A stretch of DNA of 5,493 nucleotides from Litoreibacter sp. (lineage in GTDB: Bacteria > Pseudomonadota > Alphaproteobacteria > Rhodobacterales > Rhodobacteraceae): assembly GCA_013042765.1 (NCBI GenBank), contig JABDPP010000380.1:1-5493 (forward strand), read 5' to 3'. This document shows, piece by piece, positions 1-4,407 of this stretch (the first letter of the stretch is position 1; each line of letters begins with the position of its first letter). The translations under genes were made by a program, and so were the position numbers. The notes under the pieces are model-generated. The model ran no database searches, was not told where the DNA came from, and worked only from the letters and a program-made list of their open reading frames with translations.

Positions 1-1
1 T

Positions 2-178
2 CACAGGATTGCACTCGAAGCTCTTTCGCTGGCCCTGCCCGCCTATCCGCGGGCCGAGGGCGCGGAACTGGGGGAAACGGTTTTCTCCGAACCCGGCACC
101 GACCCGATGAGCGACGAGGATGCGAAGCCCTTCGCCGCCCTCGCAGCCCTGAAAAACAAGATGAACGAGCCGGAATAG
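2..178 (+). CDS. yceD: YceD/DUF177 family protein, C-terminal end (5' truncated)
   Basis: This is the last 58 codons of a gene that begins before the window. The frame is open from base 2 to a TAG at 176-178. The visible protein contains LSLALPAYPRAEGAELGE followed by an acidic linker and a KPFAALAALK tail. This matches the C-terminal signature of the DUF177/YceD family: a leucine/proline-rich strand, an acidic stretch, then 'PF..L..LK'. Family members are small proteins of roughly 170-190 residues, usually encoded next to rpmF; work on bacterial and plastid homologues links them to 23S rRNA accumulation. The position just upstream of rpmF supports the call. The 213-base gap to rpmF is larger than in enterobacteria, where the two genes are close, so separate transcription is possible. 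The N-terminal part cannot be judged. Confidence 0.85.
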   Translation, partial: HRIALEALSLALPAYPRAEGAELGETVFSEPGTDPMSDEDAKPFAALAALKNKMNEPE

Positions 179-198
179 AACTTCGCAGACGGCTTTTT
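167..198 (+). terminator. Possible weak intrinsic terminator after yceD
   Basis: AGCCG at 168-172 can pair with CGGCT at 190-194, extended by a G-U pair (167/195), and is followed directly by T residues to 198. The stem is only 5-6 bp with a 17-base loop, and its left arm lies in the last codons of the yceD-like gene. It could end that transcript, but the geometry is poor. A second imperfect hairpin (CCC-G-GCAG 212-219 with CTGCGGG 224-230) lies just downstream and has no T-tract. Confidence 0.25.
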
Positions 199-242
199 CC
201 CGCGTAAAGCCCCCGGCAGCGCCCTGCGGGCGAAAACAGTAC

Positions 243-270
243 TTGTCAATCGCCGCAAAATGCGTATTTT
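243..270 (+). promoter_or_regulatory. Candidate sigma70 promoter for rpmF-plsX-fabH
   Basis: TTGTCA (243-248) and TATTTT (265-270) are separated by 16 bases, resembling -35 and -10 boxes in the 213-base gap before rpmF. This would start RNA near position 277 and give a leader of about 115 bases. The -10 box overlaps a short dyad, AAAAT (257-261) and ATTTT (266-270), which may be chance. The assignment rests on box similarity only. It is the best candidate I see in the gap, and the remainder up to the rpmF ribosome-binding site shows no clear structure beyond a GGGG (355-358) / CCCC (366-369) pairing. Confidence 0.4.
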
Positions 271-380
271 CGCGCTTCTTTCCACGATCGCTCTGGACGC
301 GAGGCGTTTATCCCGTTAGACGCCCCCGGAAATGATCGTATTCTTGAAACATCAGGGGTTGATCGCCCCGTTTGGCAACT

Positions 381-384
381 GAGG
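381..384 (+). promoter_or_regulatory. Ribosome-binding site of rpmF
   Basis: GAGG ends 7 bases before the ATG at 392. This is a standard Shine-Dalgarno position and fixes the rpmF start. Confidence 0.7.
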
Positions 385-391
385 TCGAGAC

Positions 392-598
392 ATGGCTGTC
401 CAGCAGAATAAAGTCACCCGTTCGCGCCGGAACAATCGCCGGTCCCATGATGCGCTGGTCGCTGACACAGCGAACGAATGTTCGAACTGTGGCGAACTGA
501 AGCGCCCGCACCACGTTTGTGCTGCCTGCGGCCATTATGACGATCGTGAGATTGTCGCACAGGCCGACGAAGTCGATCTGGACGACGACGCTGCATAA
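392..598 (+). CDS. rpmF: 50S ribosomal protein L32 (bL32), zinc-ribbon type
   Basis: This encodes a 68-residue large-subunit ribosomal protein, the usual length for alphaproteobacterial L32. It begins [20 protein letters not shown], the conserved basic N-terminal tail that threads into 23S rRNA. It then has a zinc ribbon with two intact pairs, C30-x2-C33 and C43-x2-C46, in the contexts ECSNCGE and HVCAACGHY. All four cysteines are present, so this is the zinc-dependent form rather than the Cys-less variant. The C-terminus is acidic ([10 protein letters not shown]), as in related species. The start has GAGG 7 bases upstream. The gene sits between the yceD-like gene and plsX, the classic arrangement that joins ribosome and membrane lipid synthesis, and probably shares a transcript with plsX and fabH. 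Confidence 0.97.
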   Translation: MAVQQNKVTRSRRNNRRSHDALVADTANECSNCGELKRPHHVCAACGHYDDREIVAQADEVDLDDDAA

Positions 599-643
599 GC
601 CTAGGTTGTGTCGCAATTACAGGCGTCACGAGCAGGCCAGCAG

Positions 644-1720
644 GTGAGCGAAACCAACACAGTCATTTCGATCGACGCAATGGGTGGCGATCGTGGGCCG
701 GAGATCGTGGTCTCCGGCATGGCAAAGTCGGCCTACAAAAACCCTGACATCCGATTCATCGTGCATGGACCGCGCGATATCCTCCAACCTCTTATTGAAA
801 AGCGGAAGCTGGAAGATCGCTGCGAGATTCGCGACGCAAGGGATGTCGTGTCGATGCACGAAAAGCCCAGCCACGTCATGCGGCATGGCAAGAAGACCTC
901 CATGTGGTCCGCCATCGAAAGCGTCCGCAAAGGCGAAGCCACTGTCTGCGTCAGCTGCGGCAACACCGGTGCGCTGATGGCGGTCTCCATGATCCGGCTG
1001 CGCAAGGTTGAGGGTGTAAACCGGCCGGCCATTGCCTGCCTCTGGCCTTCTCGCAATGCCTCGGGTTTCAACGTTATGCTCGATGTGGGCGCCGATATTC
1101 GCGCTGACCAGGACGACCTGCTGCAATATGCACTGATGGGCATGTCCTATGCGCGCAACGGCTTCGGGCTCTCCCGGCCCCGCGTCGGCCTCCTGAACGT
1201 TGGCACGGAAGAGCACAAAGGCCGCGCCGAGCTGAAAGTTGCCAATGACATCATCGCGGCCGCGGCAGACGAGAACGATTTCGAATATGTGGGCTTTGTC
1301 GAGGGCGGCGACATCCCGTCCGACAAGGTGGACGTGATCGTCACGGACGGCTTTACCGGCAACGTCGCGCTGAAAACGGCGGAAGGCACCGCGAACCTGA
1401 TCCGTGACCTTCTGGCCGAGGCCTTCAAATACACGCCGCTGTCTCGGATAGCGGCCCTTCTGGCCTACCCCTCGCTGCGGCGTTTGGGCAAGCGGATTGA
1501 TCCGCGCAAGGTCAATGGGGGCGTGTTCCTGGGGCTGAACGGAACGGTTGTAAAATCGCATGGCTCGGCTGACGCCACCGGCATTTCCGCGGCGATCAAG
1601 CTCGCAATCACTCTCGCGCAATCACGGTTCGGAGACAAGCTGGCGGCGCGGGTTGCATCCTCTACTGGGGCGAGCCAGAATGAACTCACCGGGGATGAAA
1701 AGGGCACAGAACAACAATGA
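644..1720 (+). CDS. plsX: Phosphate acyltransferase PlsX
   Basis: PlsX makes acyl-phosphate from acyl-ACP and inorganic phosphate, the first step of the PlsX/PlsY route to phosphatidic acid; it is a peripheral membrane enzyme. From the GTG at 644 the product is 358 residues, against 356 in E. coli. Family blocks seen in order: VISIDAMGGDRGP (DAMGGD at 11-16), SCGNTGA (104-110), NVGTEEHKG (185-193), TDGFTGN (234-240) and NGTVVKSHGSAD (299-310). The frame is open back to a GTG at 608 (an in-frame TAG lies at 602-604), which would add 12 residues. I prefer 644 because an AGG lies 7 bases upstream, while the only purine-rich stretch near 608 is 2 bases away. Both starts are GTG. The gene begins 45 bases after rpmF, and its TGA overlaps the fabH ATG, suggesting translational coupling. 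Confidence is very high for function, moderate for the start. Confidence 0.97.
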   Translation: MSETNTVISIDAMGGDRGPEIVVSGMAKSAYKNPDIRFIVHGPRDILQPLIEKRKLEDRCEIRDARDVVSMHEKPSHVMRHGKKTSMWSAIESVRKGEATVCVSCGNTGALMAVSMIRLRKVEGVNRPAIACLWPSRNASGFNVMLDVGADIRADQDDLLQYALMGMSYARNGFGLSRPRVGLLNVGTEEHKGRAELKVANDIIAAAADENDFEYVGFVEGGDIPSDKVDVIVTDGFTGNVALKTAEGTANLIRDLLAEAFKYTPLSRIAALLAYPSLRRLGKRIDPRKVNGGVFLGLNGTVVKSHGSADATGISAAIKLAITLAQSRFGDKLAARVASSTGASQNELTGDEKGTEQQ

Positions 1721-2691
1721 CCATCAGAGCGGTCTTGCGGGGCGTTGGGCATTACTTGCCTGAGCGCGTCGTTGAAAATGCGGAGTTCGAGGCGTGGGTT
1801 GATACGTCAGATGCCTGGATCCAATCGAGATCCGGGATCGAGCGCCGTCATTTCGCGGCTGACGGGGAAAAAACCTCTGACCTGGCAACCAAGGCCGCTC
1901 AGGCCGCGCTTGAGAATGCAAAGCTTGATGCGTCCGAGATCGATGCGATCATTGTGGCCACTTCAACCCCGGACAACACTTTTCCCTCGGTCGCCACGAT
2001 GGTACAGGGCGCTCTTGGTGCAAACAGTGGTTTCGCCTTCGATGTGCAGGCTGTTTGCGCGGGTTTCGTTTTCGCCATGGCCAATGCGAATGCACTGATC
2101 GTGTCGGGACAGGCAGAACGCGTCCTGGTGATCGGGGCGGAGACGTTCTCGAGGATCATGAACTGGGATGATCGCACGACATGTGTTCTTTTCGGTGACG
2201 GGGCCGGTGCGGTTTTGCTCGAAGCGCAGGAAGGCAAAGGCACCTCGGAAGATGCCGGAATTCTTGCGACGGATTTGAATTCGGACGGTCGTTACCGCGA
2301 CCTGCTTTACGTCGATGGCGGCGTCTCTTCCACACAAACGACCGGCGTTCTGGTCATGCAGGGCAAAGAGGTGTTCCGGCACGCCGTCGAGAAGCTTGCA
2401 CGTACTGCACACACGGCCCTCGATAAGGCTGGTCTGAATGCGGGCGACGTGAACTGGATCGTGCCCCATCAGGCGAATTTTCGGATCATCAAGGCAACCG
2501 CCCAGAAGATGAACCTACCGATGGATCAGGTCGTCGTAACCGTCCAGGATCATGGCAACACTTCTGCCGCATCGATTCCCCTTGCCCTCTCGGTTGCAAG
2601 CGAAGAAGGCAAAATCAAACCCGGCGATGTCCTTGTGATGGAAGCAATTGGTGGTGGTTTGGCGTGGGGTTCGGTTGTTTTGCGTGTTTAA
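1717..2691 (+). CDS. fabH: Beta-ketoacyl-ACP synthase III (FabH, KAS III)
   Basis: FabH condenses an acyl-CoA primer (typically acetyl-CoA) with malonyl-ACP to start type II fatty acid synthesis in the cytosol. The 324-residue product has the usual length. It begins with the family N-terminus (GVGHYLPERVVEN, then TSDAWIQSRSGIERR at about 30-44). The Cys-His-Asn triad is complete: C114 in QAVCAGF, H251 in PHQAN and N281 in HGNTSAASIP. The FGDGAGA block (159-165) and the C-terminal GGGLAWG (312-318) are also intact. The ATG overlaps the plsX stop as ATGA. A weak AGGG (1701-1704) lies 12 bases upstream, so translation probably depends on coupling to plsX. The organism may have other KAS III paralogues, but the plsX-linked copy is normally the housekeeping enzyme. 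Nothing is missing or broken. Confidence 0.98.
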   Translation: MTIRAVLRGVGHYLPERVVENAEFEAWVDTSDAWIQSRSGIERRHFAADGEKTSDLATKAAQAALENAKLDASEIDAIIVATSTPDNTFPSVATMVQGALGANSGFAFDVQAVCAGFVFAMANANALIVSGQAERVLVIGAETFSRIMNWDDRTTCVLFGDGAGAVLLEAQEGKGTSEDAGILATDLNSDGRYRDLLYVDGGVSSTQTTGVLVMQGKEVFRHAVEKLARTAHTALDKAGLNAGDVNWIVPHQANFRIIKATAQKMNLPMDQVVVTVQDHGNTSAASIPLALSVASEEGKIKPGDVLVMEAIGGGLAWGSVVLRV

Positions 2692-2721
2692 TCGCCGATT
2701 TTGCGCTTAAACCGCAGCTTC

Positions 2722-2734
2722 CAAGCCCTTGATA
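2722..2734 (-). promoter_or_regulatory. Perfect-match IHF binding site upstream of ihfA
   Basis: Read on the minus strand the 13 bases are TATCAAGGGCTTG, which fits the E. coli IHF consensus WATCAA-N4-TTR at every specified position. It ends exactly where the candidate -35 box of ihfA (2735-2740) begins. IHF bound here would bend DNA at the promoter of its own alpha-subunit gene, suggesting autoregulation as is known for E. coli ihfA. The match is seen directly; binding is inferred, and it assumes that IHF in this lineage keeps the E. coli preference. Confidence 0.5.
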
Positions 2735-2764
2735 TTGACTCGGAAAATCCCATTCCCCTACTGT
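2735..2764 (+). promoter_or_regulatory. Candidate ihfA promoter
   Basis: TTGACT (2735-2740) is a good -35 box. With an 18-base spacer it is followed by TACTGT (2759-2764), a weak -10 box. This would place the RNA start near 2771 and leave a leader of about 30 bases before the ATG at 2800. The -35 box overlaps GACTC (2737-2741), a GANTC site of the kind methylated by CcrM in many alphaproteobacteria. The 108-base gap after fabH and the change of function support an independent promoter here. Confidence 0.5.
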
Positions 2765-2776
2765 CTTGAAAAACAG
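2761..2776 (+). promoter_or_regulatory. CTGT-N8-ACAG dyad, candidate operator
   Basis: CTGT (2761-2764) and ACAG (2773-2776) form an inverted repeat with an 8-base centre. 12 of 16 positions agree with the reverse complement. It overlaps the candidate -10 box and RNA start of ihfA, a typical repressor position. The layout is the same as the E. coli LexA box, including the flanking TA on the left, but LexA of alphaproteobacteria normally recognises GTTC-N7-GTTC or GAAC-N7-GTTC. The regulator, if any, is therefore unknown. Confidence 0.3.
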
Positions 2777-2787
2777 ATAGTAAATCC

Positions 2788-2794
2788 AAGGGGG
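2788..2794 (+). promoter_or_regulatory. Ribosome-binding site of ihfA
   Basis: AAGGGGG ends 5 bases before the ATG at 2800. An ATG at 2795, directly after the purine run, is out of frame and stops after two codons, so it is not the ihfA start. Confidence 0.65.
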
Positions 2795-2799
2795 ATGAG

Positions 2800-3105
2800 A
2801 TGAGCGCCAAGACGCTGACACGTATGGATCTGAGCGAAGCCGTGTTCCGCGAAGTCGGACTATCGCGCAACGAATCTGCTGATCTGGTCGAATCCGTTCT
2901 CAAACACATGTCCGATGCTCTCGTTGACGGTGAACAGGTCAAAATATCCTCCTTCGGCACCTTCAGCGTGCGCGACAAGTCCGCCCGTATTGGCCGCAAT
3001 CCCAAGACCGGCGAAGAGGTTCCGATCCACCCGCGCCGCGTGCTGACTTTCCGGCCCTCTCACCTGATGAAAGACCGGGTCGCGACCGGCAACAAGTCCT
3101 CCTGA
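2800..3105 (+). CDS. ihfA: Integration host factor subunit alpha
   Basis: IHF alpha pairs with IHF beta (ihfB, not in this window) to form a sequence-specific DNA-bending nucleoid protein that acts in transcription, replication, recombination and packaging. The 101-residue product has the HU/IHF fold: a helical N-terminal half ([11 protein letters not shown]...[13 protein letters not shown]), the strand segment [14 protein letters not shown] (47-60), and the beta-arm [12 protein letters not shown] with the intercalating proline P68. RRVLTFRPS (79-87) follows. Both the TLTR start and the VLTFRPS segment favour IHF alpha over HU or IHF beta. The start is supported by AAGGGGG 5 bases upstream. 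The gene has its own candidate promoter with an IHF site, and the MerR-type gene follows after 34 bases, so the two are probably cotranscribed. Enterobacterial ihfA lies behind pheST instead; this context is typical of Rhodobacterales. Confidence 0.96.
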   Translation: MSAKTLTRMDLSEAVFREVGLSRNESADLVESVLKHMSDALVDGEQVKISSFGTFSVRDKSARIGRNPKTGEEVPIHPRRVLTFRPSHLMKDRVATGNKSS

Positions 3106-3139
3106 TCAAACAGGCAGCGGGACCTTGAGAGGAAGTTGA

Positions 3140-4186
3140 ATGGCCACCAAAGCGCGCGAGGCTTTCAGAACGATCAGCGAGGTCGCAAACTGGCTGGACG
3201 TGCCCGCGCATGTTCTGCGCTTCTGGGAAAGCAAGTTCTCGCAGATCAAGCCCGTGAAACGCGCTGGCGGAAGGCGCTATTACCGCCCTTCTGACATGGA
3301 GTTGATCGGAGGCATCAAAAAGCTGCTTCACGACGATGGCCTGACAATCCGCGGTGTTCAGAAAATGCTCAAGGAAGAAGGCGTCAAGAAAATCGCGGCC
3401 CTGTCTCCTCCGATCGAAACGATCTCCGATCAGGAAGCAGCAGAACGCCGGGCTGCCCGCCGTGCGCGCAGGGCAGCGAAGCGCGTTGCCAAGCAGTCAC
3501 CTGAGAATGCTCAAATCGAAGATGCTCAAACCATCGTGCCGGACGGTAAACGCGAAGCCGAGGTCGTTGAGCTGTCGTCGGTTCAGGCACAGAAAGCTGA
3601 CGTCGACGACAATGTTGTGCCGCTGACGCGCCGCGAGCAACGCCGCGCCAGCCTCGAGGAGCAGGCCGCACAGCTCGACAAGGAACAGGTCGAGGCCGTT
3701 CAGGAAGAACAGACAACTGAAGTCGGTGCACCGGAGCTCGATTTTGGCGCACCCGGGCCTGCACCGGAGGCTGCACCGACCGAAAAGGCCCCCAACGAAG
3801 CAGAGGCAGAGACGCCGGACGAAGAGGCGCCCCAGCTCGAGGATCGGGCGCCGCTTGAGGACGCGCAGGTTTCTGAGGCGTCTCCAACTGAAATTGCGCC
3901 CGAGGCAGAAGGCGCCGGGGAGCCTGACGAACTGGAGCCTGCAGCGGAAGCAACCGCAGAGCTTTCGGAAGCCGCTCCGGAGCCTGAGGACAAACCAGAG
4001 GTGGCGGAGGCACCCGAACCCGAGGATATCGAGATTTCAGAGACCAAGATAGCCGCGCTGGCGACGACCCAAGCCCTACGCGAACGAGACGAGCTTGCCC
4101 CGGCAGAAAGAGACCGTGCCAACGAGCTCTACGAACGCCTTGCCGCGCTGCGCGACCGCATCGTCCAAGACTCAGAACAGCCCTGA
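3140..4186 (+). CDS. MerR-type DNA-binding protein with long acidic C-terminal tail
   Basis: This 348-residue protein has a MerR-type winged-helix domain at about 9-88: [22 protein letters not shown] is the helix-turn-helix and [12 protein letters not shown] the wing, with [10 protein letters not shown] after it. It is followed by a basic run at 103-118 (nine Arg/Lys in 16 residues), a mixed segment to 190, and then an Ala/Glu/Pro/Asp-rich stretch at about 191-302 holding only three basic residues (K216, R236, K285), which is probably disordered. The C-terminus (about 303-343, with [16 protein letters not shown]) looks like an amphipathic helix. There is no cysteine anywhere, so thiol or classical MerR metal sensing is unlikely, and the usual dimerising coiled coil and effector domain are not evident. 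The start has GAGGA 6 bases upstream. It is likely cotranscribed with ihfA. Similar genes next to ihfA are annotated only as MerR family regulators; target and signal are unknown. Confidence 0.85.
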   Translation: MATKAREAFRTISEVANWLDVPAHVLRFWESKFSQIKPVKRAGGRRYYRPSDMELIGGIKKLLHDDGLTIRGVQKMLKEEGVKKIAALSPPIETISDQEAAERRAARRARRAAKRVAKQSPENAQIEDAQTIVPDGKREAEVVELSSVQAQKADVDDNVVPLTRREQRRASLEEQAAQLDKEQVEAVQEEQTTEVGAPELDFGAPGPAPEAAPTEKAPNEAEAETPDEEAPQLEDRAPLEDAQVSEASPTEIAPEAEGAGEPDELEPAAEATAELSEAAPEPEDKPEVAEAPEPEDIEISETKIAALATTQALRERDELAPAERDRANELYERLAALRDRIVQDSEQP

Positions 4187-4230
4187 CGCCCCGGGAATGC
4201 CGTTGACGTGGTAAATTGCGCCCCAGCCTC

Positions 4231-4258
4231 TTGCCCCCGGCATCAAATTCCGTATGAA
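4231..4258 (+). promoter_or_regulatory. Candidate promoter of tRNA-Pro
   Basis: TTGCCC (4231-4236) and TATGAA (4253-4258), 16 bases apart, could be the -35 and -10 boxes. RNA would start near 4265, a few bases before the mature tRNA 5' end at 4270. A TTGACG at 4203-4208 is a better -35 match but has no -10 partner at the right distance. I see no convincing intrinsic terminator between the MerR-type gene and this promoter, so read-through from upstream is possible. Confidence 0.4.
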
Positions 4259-4269
4259 GGGGCATTCGT

Positions 4270-4346
4270 CGGGCTATGGCGCAGCCTGGTAGCGCGTCCG
4301 TCTGGGGGACGGAAGGTCGCAGGTTCGAGTCCTGCTAGCCCGACCA
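4270..4346 (+). tRNA. tRNA-Pro (anticodon GGG)
   Basis: A complete 77-base cloverleaf with encoded CCA. The acceptor stem is CGGGCTA (4270-4276) with TAGCCCG (4336-4342), 7 of 7 pairs. The D stem is GCGC (4279-4282) with GCGC (4292-4295), and the D loop contains GG. The anticodon stem is TCCGT (4297-4301) with ACGGA (4309-4313), and the loop is CTGGGGG with anticodon GGG at 4304-4306. The variable region is 5 bases. The T stem is GCAGG (4319-4323) with CCTGC (4331-4335) around TTCGAGT. The discriminator base is A4343 and CCA is 4344-4346. It reads CCC (and CCU by wobble) proline codons. All stems are perfect, so it should be functional. It stands alone between protein genes, with a terminator 6 bases downstream. 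Confidence 0.97.
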
Positions 4347-4352
4347 ATCATC

Positions 4353-4393
4353 AAACGCCCGCCGGTCAAAGGCCGCGGGCGTTTCGTGTTTTC
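4353..4393 (+). terminator. Strong intrinsic terminator after tRNA-Pro
   Basis: AAACGCCCGC (4353-4362) pairs perfectly with GCGGGCGTTT (4375-4384) around a 12-base loop. A T-rich tail (TTT at 4382-4384, TTTT at 4389-4392) follows. It starts 6 bases after the tRNA CCA end and separates the tRNA unit from dcd. The A-stem/T-stem ends make it partly bidirectional. Confidence 0.85.
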
Positions 4394-4407
4394 AGACGAG
4401 AGATCGA

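Noticed and set aside
212..230. Hairpin CCC-G-GCAG / CTGCGGG as a terminator
   Set aside because: It has a bulge and is followed by CGAAAACAG rather than T residues, so it does not fit an intrinsic terminator on the + strand.
308..616. Minus-strand open frames across rpmF (308-616 and 414-629)
   Set aside because: They cover the L32 gene in reverse; no family resemblance and no ribosome-binding site of note.
626..1621. Long minus-strand open frame (331 codons) opposite plsX
   Set aside because: It mirrors the codon bias of plsX on the + strand, which is an unmistakable intact gene; the antisense product has no recognisable domain.
2795..2803. ATG-AGA-TGA two-codon frame overlapping the ihfA start
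   Set aside because: The Shine-Dalgarno run ends directly at this ATG, leaving no spacing, so it is unlikely to be initiated; probably an accident of the sequence.
3710..4045. Glu/Ala/Pro-rich stretch as a DNA tandem repeat
   Set aside because: The amino-acid composition is repetitive but I see no fixed nucleotide or peptide period; it is low complexity rather than a tandem repeat.
3384..4265. Minus-strand open frame (293 codons), Arg/Pro-rich, opposite the MerR-type gene
   Set aside because: Low-complexity Glu/Ala/Pro codons on the + strand produce long stop-free antisense frames; the product is compositionally odd with no start context or domain. A Ser/Gly-rich frame at 3700-4122 is the same kind of shadow.
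4195..4267. Inverted repeat GAATGCC (4195-4201) / GGCATTC (4261-4267) flanking the tRNA promoter region
   Set aside because: Seven bases separated by 59 in GC-rich DNA is within what chance would give, and there is no T-tract or known motif.
4330..4346. tRNA-Pro 3' end as an integration (att) site
   Set aside because: No integrase, no repeat of the tRNA 3' end elsewhere in the window that I could find, and the downstream gene is a normal housekeeping gene.
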